Source: a candidate division TM6 bacterium SOIL31
GTDB taxonomy: Bacteria; Babelota; Babeliae; Babelales; Vermiphilaceae
Assembly: GCA_001468865.1 (NCBI GenBank)
Contig: LDIY01000007.1
Coordinates: 1-64,000, forward strand
Direction: 5' to 3'
DNA: 64,000 nt
A program made the position numbers and the translations under genes. Shown in pieces: positions 10,033 through 18,971 of this stretch (position 1 is its first letter; every line of letters begins with the position of its first letter). Under the pieces are notes generated by a model. It saw only the letters and a list, made by a program, of their open reading frames with translations. It was not told where the DNA came from and searched no databases.

Positions 10033-10401
10033 CCAACGATAACACCAGAAAACATTGAAATAGAAAGACGAGCGGCTGCAGCTTTTGCAACAATTATCCC
10101 AGCAATCATACCACATGATCCAATATCTGCAGGAAATAGAGCGGTACAAATTGTTGAAAACTTATACGAAAAAATAAATAGTCCAGATGAGAACACTAGA
10201 ACAGAAGCAATAAACGAGCTAAATTACCTTGCAACAAAATATTTTGCTGACAAAGATGACCAATATGCGATGACAAGAATTAGTACTGCCATACTCAATG
10301 ATAACAAAGCAAATGCTTACTATCAGCTGGCTAATGTTTTAGATTTGCTCAATCGAAAATACAACGGCCAATTTGCGCCCAGAAATGATACTAAGATTTA
10401 G
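10033..10401 (+). pseudogene. In-frame continuation or gene remnant after the stop at 10030-10032
   Basis: 122 sense codons in the frame of the upstream gene: PTITPENIEIERRAAAAFATIIPAIIPHDPISAGNRAVQIVENLYEKINSPDENTRTEAINELNYLATKYFADKDDQYAMTRISTAILNDNKANAYYQLANVLDLLNRKYNGQFAPRNDTKI*. Not in the supplied ORF track. Confidence 0.6.
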
Positions 10402-10418
10402 AAGTGTGTACTAAAAGG

Positions 10419-11648
10419 CTAATGTATCACCGGCACTGGCGCGTATAAAAACATTCCCTGCGCTCGCTTGCAGAACTCTTCCAATTCAGATTTTATCTGG
10501 GCAAAGAAAAGATCTTTGCCCAGAGTTCCTGCAATCACTTCTTGCACTTTTGCAGTTCCCACGGCCTTGTTAAACGCTGCAGAAAAAGAAAAGGATATAT
10601 TTTCTTTTTTAAACAACTGCAGCAACTCAATAAACAATTCAAATGATTTCAGCTGACTGATATTATTAAATTCTAATCGTAATCCCTTACTTTTCTTTTT
10701 ATTTTTAGGATTGATGTGTTTATAAAAAACACTTTTTACGCCGTATTCCTTGAATAAAGCTTGCACCTTTTTCCATACATTTTTTGGAACGCGCATACTT
10801 TTTGGCAACGCAATACACCGAAATGCCATTGGCGTACTAACACCCACATCAAATGGTTCCACTTCACCCATTAATCCTAAAAAACTATATCCATAACATG
10901 ATTGCAATGATTGCAAATTGGGTGAAAGTTGATGAATAAAATTCCCCATAAATCCAACATTACGATCATAATTTTCCATTTTTATTACCTGCAATTGCGC
11001 TGGTTTGCTGCACACATGCTTATTAAAATAAAGCGCAATTTCACCAATTGTCATGCCATGGCGCAAAGGAATGGGTGCGATGGAAATAAATGAGATGAGG
11101 GAAGGTTCAACCAGGGGCCCTGCCATGCGGCTACCCAATGGATTGGGGCGATCTAACACTATGTATGGCTTATGATAATCTGCAGCAATTTTCATCGTAT
11201 TGAGCAACGTAGAAATATAAGTATAATGACGCATGCCAGAATCTTGAATATCAAAAACTAATACATCAAGATCATTAATATGCTCTGGGGCAATCATTTT
11301 TCCTGAACCATTTCCATACAAACTCAAGATAGGAATGTTTGTTTTTGCATCGACAGAATCCAGCACATCCCGTTCTGCAAGCGTGCCATTGAGTCCGTGT
11401 TCGGGAGCAAAAATATATTTTATTGTGTAACCATTTTGCGCAAGAATATCAGCAGTGCGCGCTCCTTTTTGATCGACTCCTGTTTGATTGGTAATTAAAC
11501 CAATCATACATTCTTGTGGTTTTTTAGTTGGACATGATGTTGTCAGAAAATCTATGGGAATGTTTTCAACGCCGAGTTTAAAAGGCACATTATCATGTGC
11601 CGTAGTAAATAAAAAAATACTGAGATAAATACAAAATAATTTTTTCAT
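10419..11648 (-). CDS. Secreted DUF1343 / NamZ-like exo-beta-N-acetylmuramidase
   Basis: GLITNQTGVDQKGARTADIL, FAPEHGLNGTL, VFDIQDSGMRHYTYISTL, VLDRPNPLGS. Confidence 0.85.
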   Translation of the reverse strand: MKKLFCIYLSIFLFTTAHDNVPFKLGVENIPIDFLTTSCPTKKPQECMIGLITNQTGVDQKGARTADILAQNGYTIKYIFAPEHGLNGTLAERDVLDSVDAKTNIPILSLYGNGSGKMIAPEHINDLDVLVFDIQDSGMRHYTYISTLLNTMKIAADYHKPYIVLDRPNPLGSRMAGPLVEPSLISFISIAPIPLRHGMTIGEIALYFNKHVCSKPAQLQVIKMENYDRNVGFMGNFIHQLSPNLQSLQSCYGYSFLGLMGEVEPFDVGVSTPMAFRCIALPKSMRVPKNVWKKVQALFKEYGVKSVFYKHINPKNKKKSKGLRLEFNNISQLKSFELFIELLQLFKKENISFSFSAAFNKAVGTAKVQEVIAGTLGKDLFFAQIKSELEEFCKRAQGMFLYAPVPVIH

Positions 11649-11776
11649 GATAGCCCCTTCATTTATGCTTTCACCATACCCTTATTGTGCGCTTACGCGC
11701 AACAAATCCCATTTTCAAAATAAATAAAATCCTCTATACTGCTGACGAAATCAAAAATATTAAACAAAGGCTATAT

Positions 11777-14674
11777 ATGCAAAAATTCAAATCGATTTTA
11801 TTCTGCGCAACAATGATATGCGCGAATGCACTTGCTGAAACTTCTTCCAAAATATTTGAAGAAGCTCGCGCAGGTAATACTAAAGCAATAAAACAACGCA
11901 TTGAAAACAGTGAAGATTTAAGCAAAACGGATACTGATGGCAATACGGTGCTTCATGTTGCAGCAGAACAAGGTTACACTGAAATTGTTGACGAACTTAC
12001 TACTGAACCAGATTATTCAAGTTGGGGAAATTGGTTTTACGGATGTTTTTGGGAAGTAAAATTACCAAATAAAAATGCAAAAAATAAAAGAGGAAAAACT
12101 GCCCTGCATAACGCCATTGAAAACAACCAGATCAACGCAGCAGAAAAATTAATCATCAAAAAAGCTGATACCACCATTACTGATGATGAAGGTTTAACCG
12201 CAATTTTTGCTACCGTAAATAAAGACAATCCCAATTTTCTCCCACTGTTTCTTAAATACAAACTGATTGAACAAACAATTAATAGCGAAAACATGTTGCA
12301 CTATTCAATCAGGAACAAAAAGCTCACCATGGTCGCCAACTTAGCGCAAAATAAAAACCTCGTGCATCAAGAAAATGGCCGCGGATATACACCGACTATG
12401 CTTGCAGCAACACAATCGGATACAACAACATTAAAACTACTCAAAGAAAACGGCGTTGCTTTGAATCTTTCCAATAGATTTGGACAGCAACCCATTCATG
12501 CTACTGCATATGCTCCAAGCACTGATACTGCAAAATATCTTTTAGAAAATGGCGCATTTGTTGATGCAACTGATAATGATGGCAATACGCCACTACTCCA
12601 CTCTGTTATAGCAGGAAATAAAACAGGAATGGACTTCTTCTTGGCGTATAAAGCCGATGCAAAAAAAACTAACCTGGTCGGAAAAGGTGTTATTACCCTT
12701 GCTGTGGAAAATAAACGGCATGAGATTTTAAAACGCCTTAAAGATAATCCGGATGTTAATATTAATGAGCGTGATAATGAAGGCAGAACTGCATTTATGA
12801 ATGCAACTATTACTCGTAATCACGGCATGATGAAAGACTTAATTGAATGTGGCGCGGATGTAACACTCACCGATAATAAAGGTGAAAATCCCTTTCATAA
12901 AGTAGCACTCATGGGTAATTTAGATGGATTTGCCATACTCATTAAAAACAACAGTGATCTGTTGGATAAAGTTAATATCGATGGCGAATCTCCCCTTTTT
13001 GGTGCGGTAAAAAATGGACACCTGAAGATGGTAAAAACATTGATTTACCATAATGTATCTTTGCAACGCAGCAATAAAAATGGTGAAACAATATTCCACC
13101 GTGCAGCTCAATGCAAAAATAAAGAAGTGCTTGCTGAGATTATGAACAATAATCTCACCAAAGCTAATATTACTCAACAAGCCCAAAACGGACTACCTGC
13201 TATTCATTATGCCGCTGCAAATAATAATATTGAAACTATGCACGAGTTTACCAAACATGGTGCTTCATATACTGATTGTGACAAGAATGGTAACACACTT
13301 GCACACACCGCTGCATTTTATGGATCAACTGATGTAGTACGTCATTTCAAAAAACAAATGCCCATGATGTTTGAACATCGCAATAAAGATAATCACACAC
13401 CCTTTCTTGTTGCTGCAAAGCAGGGAAATATTGATGCGCTTAACGCTGCCTACAACGAAAAGGATATGATCTGTGGTGATGTTGACATTGCAATTAACCT
13501 TGCTCGTCAAAATGGTCATAGCACTATAGTTACCGGATTAAAAGAAGCAAAAGACAAACTTATGGATGAATGCGTCATGATTCATCAACAACCACAAAAC
13601 ATAAAAAATGGATTAGAAAGACATAAAAAATGGCATGGAAAAATAATAGAGAAAGATTTTTCCCATGCTCTAGAATATATGTTTCAACAACCTCTTTCGC
13701 CACAATGTTATTCAGTCAACGATCTTTTGAATAAAACCGCAGCTGAACGTGCAGCGATACACCGCGAAAACACAAAAATACTCGACCAAGTCCTGCAAGA
13801 AGAAAAAAGACTTGAACAAAAATATAACGCTCTTATCTTTGCAGAAGCAGCAGAACATATCAGAAAAGAAGCTGAACGAATTGCAGAACAGGAACGAATA
13901 AAATTGGAACAACTGAAAAAGACACTTGCAGAACAACAACGAAAAGAAGAAGCAGAAAGAAAACGTTTTGCAGCTGAACAAGAAGCAGAATTGAAAAAGC
14001 TTAACGAACAAAATGCTGCGATTAAAGAACTCAATGAGCAAAATGCAGAGCTTAAAAAAATAAAAGAGCAGAAAGAAGAGTTAGATCGTATTGCCAAAGA
14101 AAAAAAAGCTGCTGATGCTCAAAAAAGTCAAAACGATACAATTGCTGCACAAAAAGCAGAATTGGATCATTATGCAGAGCAAAAAAAGAAAGCTGATGCC
14201 GAAAAAGCTCGCCAGCAAAAACATACTGCTGCATTAGAACAGCAACAAGAATATGTTCCAATGAATTTACAGCCAAGCGCACCTCCAATGGAAGTCCAAA
14301 TCCAGTGCGCAGTATGCCATGGAAAACCATCAGTTAAACCGTTGCCATGCAAAAAATGTAAAACAAAATGCCCTGATATCTGCAACACATGCTTCAAACA
14401 ATATGGTGGGCAATGTCCAAAATGTCATAGCTTACAAACCACTGATATTGAAAAACCTAAATATGATTGTTGCCTCTGCACAGAGGGAAAAGAATTAACA
14501 ACAATTCCGTGTGAAAATTGCAACAAAGAATCATCATCGGATCGTATTTGTAAATCATGTTTACGGGAGTATGTTGATTATAATAAAAAAAATAATCGGC
14601 CACAGAAATGTCCACGATGTCCAGAAGGTAAACTGATTGAAAGCTTACTTGAGAAAATTATATCTCAACAATAA
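11777..14674 (+). CDS. Secreted ankyrin-repeat / coiled-coil protein with two C-terminal RING-like zinc modules
   Basis: MQKFKSILFCATMICANALAETS signal; multiple ANK repeats; long EQ/K-rich coiled coil; two CxxC-CxxC-CxxC-CPxC modules at the end. Confidence 0.85.
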   Translation: MQKFKSILFCATMICANALAETSSKIFEEARAGNTKAIKQRIENSEDLSKTDTDGNTVLHVAAEQGYTEIVDELTTEPDYSSWGNWFYGCFWEVKLPNKNAKNKRGKTALHNAIENNQINAAEKLIIKKADTTITDDEGLTAIFATVNKDNPNFLPLFLKYKLIEQTINSENMLHYSIRNKKLTMVANLAQNKNLVHQENGRGYTPTMLAATQSDTTTLKLLKENGVALNLSNRFGQQPIHATAYAPSTDTAKYLLENGAFVDATDNDGNTPLLHSVIAGNKTGMDFFLAYKADAKKTNLVGKGVITLAVENKRHEILKRLKDNPDVNINERDNEGRTAFMNATITRNHGMMKDLIECGADVTLTDNKGENPFHKVALMGNLDGFAILIKNNSDLLDKVNIDGESPLFGAVKNGHLKMVKTLIYHNVSLQRSNKNGETIFHRAAQCKNKEVLAEIMNNNLTKANITQQAQNGLPAIHYAAANNNIETMHEFTKHGASYTDCDKNGNTLAHTAAFYGSTDVVRHFKKQMPMMFEHRNKDNHTPFLVAAKQGNIDALNAAYNEKDMICGDVDIAINLARQNGHSTIVTGLKEAKDKLMDECVMIHQQPQNIKNGLERHKKWHGKIIEKDFSHALEYMFQQPLSPQCYSVNDLLNKTAAERAAIHRENTKILDQVLQEEKRLEQKYNALIFAEAAEHIRKEAERIAEQERIKLEQLKKTLAEQQRKEEAERKRFAAEQEAELKKLNEQNAAIKELNEQNAELKKIKEQKEELDRIAKEKKAADAQKSQNDTIAAQKAELDHYAEQKKKADAEKARQQKHTAALEQQQEYVPMNLQPSAPPMEVQIQCAVCHGKPSVKPLPCKKCKTKCPDICNTCFKQYGGQCPKCHSLQTTDIEKPKYDCCLCTEGKELTTIPCENCNKESSSDRICKSCLREYVDYNKKNNRPQKCPRCPEGKLIESLLEKIISQQ

Positions 14675-14682
14675 TAAGATAA

Positions 14683-14730
14683 GAATAGAGAAAGAGGCCC
14701 CAGAAATTTCTGGGGCCTCTTTCTCTATTC
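14683..14730. terminator. 48-bp perfect palindrome, probable bidirectional terminator
   Basis: gaatagagaaagaggccccagaaa/tttctggggcctctttctctattc between convergent genes. Confidence 0.85.
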
Positions 14731-14773
14731 TTTTTAATTTTTTCTACTTTTTTTTGAAAACCAAATGCGGTTC

Positions 14774-14980
14774 TTACTGTTCCATATAGTTTTCTAATGC
14801 TATAGCAACATTATCTTGCAGCGCCTGCAAAGTATTTTTTTCTTGTAATGCTTGTTTCTTGATTTCTGCTATTTCAGTCTTATTAAGGCGCTTTTCTAAA
14901 TATTCTTGGAAATTTCTTCGTGCCATTTTATTTTTCTTCTTAATAAACTCTAAATCCAAATCATCACTTTCGCAATTCAA
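14774..14980 (-). CDS. Small hypothetical protein
   Basis: 68-aa ORF containing MARRNFQEYLEKRLNKTEIAEIKKQALQEK; no firm family call. Confidence 0.5.
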   Translation of the reverse strand: MNCESDDLDLEFIKKKNKMARRNFQEYLEKRLNKTEIAEIKKQALQEKNTLQALQDNVAIALENYMEQ

Positions 14981-15022
14981 ATAGACCTCATAGGATATTA
15001 TAATATATCAGTCAAGAGATTA

Positions 15023-16231
15023 CTACTTAACCTCCCCATCAAACGTATTCCAGAAGAGCACATTTTTATCTTGTAACAATCCTTGCTTTGCATGCGATAA
15101 TATCGCGGTAAAAGCCTTTCCCGTATAAGTTCCATCTAAAATAACATTTTCATATTTTTCTATTTCTTCTATGGCCTCAATAACTTCTGGCATACAAAGG
15201 CCATAACAGGGGCCACTAAAATCATGAACAATCATTACATTGTCAACACTCTCACCAAATAAAGGAAATGTTGCATCACGATCATTGAGTAATTGATTGG
15301 TTTCTCTAAATAACTGAGCAATTTTTCTTTCAAAGAATCCAAGCTCTTCTTCCGGCTCAACACACACGGCAATAATCTGCGATCGTATTCCCGCTGCTTT
15401 AAGACCAAGAGCAAGGCCTGCCGTTGTTCCACAACTACCCGTTGCAACATAGATGTAATCAGGTTCTGTTAATAAACCGTTATTAATTTGCTCACGTAAT
15501 TCAAACGCAGCATTCACAAACCCAATCACTCCAATGGGCGTTGATCCGCCTGTTGGAATAAAATAAGGATACGTTCCATGATCTTTTTTGCTCGCAATAA
15601 ATGTTGACGTTGTAGCATTCATACGCATGGTAGCATTAGCAGAAAATATTATTTCAGCGTTTGCAGCAGACATAAGATTTAAATTTCTATGCACTATAGC
15701 CGAATCTGGTTGAGGCGTTAACATCAAATAACAACGAAATCCTAATTCGCGTGCATATGTCGCTGTTGCCGTTGCATGATTTGATCCAATACATCCAAAG
15801 GTAAGAACACTTTGTGCATTGTGATACACTGCATCAGCAAGCAAGAATTCTAATTTTCTTACTTTGTTACCACCAAATAATCGTGTGTCATCAGAAAGTA
15901 TTCCACCACTTATAGAATCCTGCTTTATGGAGAGATTTTGTATATCATATACCTTGGTTAATTGATCACAACGGTGTAGTGGCGTAGGAAAAGATCCCAA
16001 AGAGATATGGCTAATAGTTTGCCGCAATGCTGGATATGCTTTAAACAGTGGTCGATCGGAAGTACTGCATTGAACATCTTTGTTTATTGGTTCATTATTT
16101 GCTTGTGCAATAAGATGTGCATATGTTTGATTATCTATTTTTATTGCTTGTTTGAGGTTAGCAAGAAACATTAATTCATGAGCGTGCAGAGAGAATGCGC
16201 TCAACAATATCGCGCATATAATTCTTTTCAT
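15023..16231 (-). CDS. PLP-dependent ACC deaminase/D-cysteine desulfhydrase-family protein with a signal peptide
   Basis: MKRIICAILLSAFSLHAHE signal; LFGGNKVRKLEFLLADA and FGCIGSNHATATATYARELGF. Confidence 0.85.
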   Translation of the reverse strand: MKRIICAILLSAFSLHAHELMFLANLKQAIKIDNQTYAHLIAQANNEPINKDVQCSTSDRPLFKAYPALRQTISHISLGSFPTPLHRCDQLTKVYDIQNLSIKQDSISGGILSDDTRLFGGNKVRKLEFLLADAVYHNAQSVLTFGCIGSNHATATATYARELGFRCYLMLTPQPDSAIVHRNLNLMSAANAEIIFSANATMRMNATTSTFIASKKDHGTYPYFIPTGGSTPIGVIGFVNAAFELREQINNGLLTEPDYIYVATGSCGTTAGLALGLKAAGIRSQIIAVCVEPEEELGFFERKIAQLFRETNQLLNDRDATFPLFGESVDNVMIVHDFSGPCYGLCMPEVIEAIEEIEKYENVILDGTYTGKAFTAILSHAKQGLLQDKNVLFWNTFDGEVK

Positions 16232-16251
16232 CAAAACTCCTTTAATAATAA

Positions 16252-16283
16252 TTAAAGGCCCCAAAATTGGGGCCTTTTTCTTG
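16252..16283. terminator. Hairpin terminator
   Basis: aaaggccccaaaattggggccttttt. Confidence 0.75.
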
Positions 16284-16292
16284 TGCTCAAAA

Positions 16293-17054
16293 TCACTCAA
16301 TTGGAAAATCAAAATAACTTTCATCTTTATCAGCAGGAAATGGTTCATTTTTCAAGGTATAATGCCACCACTCACAGTCATAATTTTTAAAGCCATGATC
16401 TTCCATAACTTTTTTTAAATAATTTCTGCGTTCTTGGGATTTTGAATCGATGAGATTGTTGTGCGTATGCGATGCTTCATCAAATAAATCGAACGATGAT
16501 CCCATATCAATAGTTCCATCATTAAGAAATTTAATAACGCACCCATCACATAAATGACGTTCTTCTTCTTGAATTTCCTGTACCGCTTCACCGTCTTTGA
16601 TAATAGTGAGATCAACGGTACTGCCTCTACTGTGTCCTGATTTTTTTGCAACATAATCCAATTCAAAAACTTGGTCTTTTTCTATACGCGGATAATAATG
16701 ACCTTTTTTTAATTTATCATCGATATCCTTACCCCAACGTACAAAATGATTCACTGCTTGTTGTGGACGATAGGCATCATATACCACCAAGCAATAGCCA
16801 TCTTTTTTTACAGATTTTTGCACTTCGCTCAAAGCTTGCGCGGCTTTCTTCGTCATAATAACAACCGGCTTTTTGTAGCCATCTACCCGCCTACCCACAA
16901 AATTTTCCGGAGTGAAATAACGCAATGATACTTTAATAGTTGGATCAACTTCATGTAAATACACAAATCCCTTATCTCTCATGGCCTGCGGTATTGCGTA
17001 ACACAGCTGTCCGATCATCAAGCAGCTAATCATCTTTAAGAACTTATTTTTCAT
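16293..17054 (-). CDS. Secreted D-Ala-D-Ala dipeptidase (VanX/DdpX-like, M15)
   Basis: VVYDAYRPQQAVNHFVRW, SGHSRGSTVDLTI and EWWHYTL, with signal peptide. Confidence 0.9.
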   Translation of the reverse strand: MKNKFLKMISCLMIGQLCYAIPQAMRDKGFVYLHEVDPTIKVSLRYFTPENFVGRRVDGYKKPVVIMTKKAAQALSEVQKSVKKDGYCLVVYDAYRPQQAVNHFVRWGKDIDDKLKKGHYYPRIEKDQVFELDYVAKKSGHSRGSTVDLTIIKDGEAVQEIQEEERHLCDGCVIKFLNDGTIDMGSSFDLFDEASHTHNNLIDSKSQERRNYLKKVMEDHGFKNYDCEWWHYTLKNEPFPADKDESYFDFPIE

Positions 17055-17139
17055 CAAAACTCCTTTATTTGTTGAGTAACACAATAATTCGCACAAGAGA
17101 ATACCATAAAAATAATATAAAATCATGGCTTACTAAAAC

Positions 17140-17186
17140 AAAATTCCTGCAATTTGGAAGTCTGACTTCCAAATTGCAGGAATTTT
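17140..17186. terminator. Hairpin terminator, 23-bp arms
   Basis: aaaattcctgcaatttggaagtc-t-gacttccaaattgcaggaatttt. Confidence 0.8.
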
Positions 17187-17214
17187 AATTTTTCAGCTTA
17201 AAACTCTCAAAAAT

Positions 17215-17469
17215 CTACGGACAGCGACGAAATTCTTGGGAGACAGAAAGAGGCTTATCAGGATTACGCTTATCAGAAGTAGCATGGGAATAAAGACGTT
17301 GCGCAGCAAAATACGCATCCATATTATCCGGACACGGCGGTACTGCAGCACTTAATCGTTGCGTAGGAATTTTGCTATTTTTTTTTGCTATAGCAACACT
17401 ATCATCTACTTCAGCGTTTGCTATAGATACGCTTCCCAATAAAAAAACCGATAGGATAATTTTTTTCAT
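17215..17469 (-). CDS. Small secreted protein
   Basis: MKKIILSVFLLGSVSIANAEVDD signal followed by a ~60-aa polar tail. Confidence 0.7.
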   Translation of the reverse strand: MKKIILSVFLLGSVSIANAEVDDSVAIAKKNSKIPTQRLSAAVPPCPDNMDAYFAAQRLYSHATSDKRNPDKPLSVSQEFRRCP

Positions 17470-17493
17470 GCTATTCCTTTTGAAGTATACAAT

Positions 17494-18963
17494 TTACAAT
17501 TGCTCGATAATAGTACGTTCACTAAAATAATGTTTTGTGGTTCCAATGATTTGATATTCATCAGGCCCTTTGCCTAACAATGCAATAATGGATCCGCAAC
17601 CTGATAATTGATAAGCATACTCGATAGCTCTTTTGCGATCAAGTTCGTGTATCACTTTATGCGTCAATGAAGAAGGAATATCTCGCACAATATCACCTGC
17701 AATGGTGAATGCATCTTCTAAACGAGGATTGTCTGAAGTCACCATGACAATATCTGCAATGGTTGCAGCAACAAGTCCCATCATGGGACGTTTAGATTTA
17801 TCTCTGCCACCACCTGCACCAAATACCACAATCAATTGCGATGTGAGCGCACGAAGCGTTGATAAAACTGCCTGAAAGGATTCGGGGTTATGTGCATAAT
17901 CAATAAAACAACGCGCACCATTTGATAAGAGATATTCTTGTAATCTCCCTGGCACGCCCGCAAAGGTGTGCAGAGCTTGTTGAATTATCTCTGGAGGCAT
18001 ACGACGTAATGCCAATGCCATCGTTGCAGCAGCCAAGACGTTATATGCATTATATTCACCAAACAGTTTCGGACAGTTAAATACATTTTTGCAATCTCGG
18101 TAATCTGCAGCAACTTCAATTGCATATACCGGATCTTGCAGGTTGACACCACGCACATCAACAAACTGATTGTTAAATCCATACGATATAATTGATTGAT
18201 GCACTGATGCTAATCGATTGCCCATTTCCGTGCTCTTATCTAACAATGGCGCGCAAGCTAGATTATCCCCATTAATAATTATCGGTGCATGCGCAAACGC
18301 CATATCAAAGATTAAACACTTGGCACGAAAATATTCATCGAGATTAGGATAAAATTCTAAATGTTCCAGTGAGAAATTGGTAAAAATAATACCACAAAAC
18401 GATATGCCTTCAACACGATGAAGGGTGAGCGCCTGCGCTGCAACTTCCATCACCACGTAATCCACCTCATTTTCAACACATAATTTTAAAAATTGTTGCA
18501 GATAATCCGGCTGGGGTGTTGTTAATGGCGCAGAAAACGTCTGACCATTGATACGGTTTTGCGCCGAACTGATCAATGCCGTTTTATACCCAGCAGTTTG
18601 TAACATATGTGCCAATAAAAAGGAAGTGGTGGTTTTCCCCTTGGTTCCGGTAATACCAATAATTTTTAATTTTCGTGCAGGCTGCCCTGCAGCCTCCGCA
18701 CTTAAATTAGCAAGAGCTTTGCGTGTATTATCAACTCGTTCAAGAATAACATCATGAGCTCGTATGAATGCAGATAATTCATCTGATAATAAAGTAGTAT
18801 GGTGCACCACAATTGTGCGTGCACCATTTTCTATTGCTTTTTTTATGTAATTAACTCCATTATCTGCATATCCTTCAATTGCAACAAAGGTGGAACCTTC
18901 GCCAACAAAATCAGTATGGCATGCAATGGGGAATGTACGGGGAAATGAAATTAATTCATTCAT
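17494..18963 (-). CDS. murE: UDP-N-acetylmuramyl-tripeptide synthetase
   Basis: GITGTKGKTTTSFLLAHML, LTTPQP, and TSDNPRLED (DNPR, typical of meso-DAP-adding MurE). Confidence 0.93.
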   Translation of the reverse strand: MNELISFPRTFPIACHTDFVGEGSTFVAIEGYADNGVNYIKKAIENGARTIVVHHTTLLSDELSAFIRAHDVILERVDNTRKALANLSAEAAGQPARKLKIIGITGTKGKTTTSFLLAHMLQTAGYKTALISSAQNRINGQTFSAPLTTPQPDYLQQFLKLCVENEVDYVVMEVAAQALTLHRVEGISFCGIIFTNFSLEHLEFYPNLDEYFRAKCLIFDMAFAHAPIIINGDNLACAPLLDKSTEMGNRLASVHQSIISYGFNNQFVDVRGVNLQDPVYAIEVAADYRDCKNVFNCPKLFGEYNAYNVLAAATMALALRRMPPEIIQQALHTFAGVPGRLQEYLLSNGARCFIDYAHNPESFQAVLSTLRALTSQLIVVFGAGGGRDKSKRPMMGLVAATIADIVMVTSDNPRLEDAFTIAGDIVRDIPSSLTHKVIHELDRKRAIEYAYQLSGCGSIIALLGKGPDEYQIIGTTKHYFSERTIIEQL

Positions 18964-18971
18964 AATGGATA

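Noticed and set aside
13708-14097. Antisense ORFs of 129 and 109 aa over the coiled-coil region
   Set aside because: Ser/Cys/Phe-rich shadows of GAA/AAA-rich coding on the plus strand; no start signals or family resemblance.
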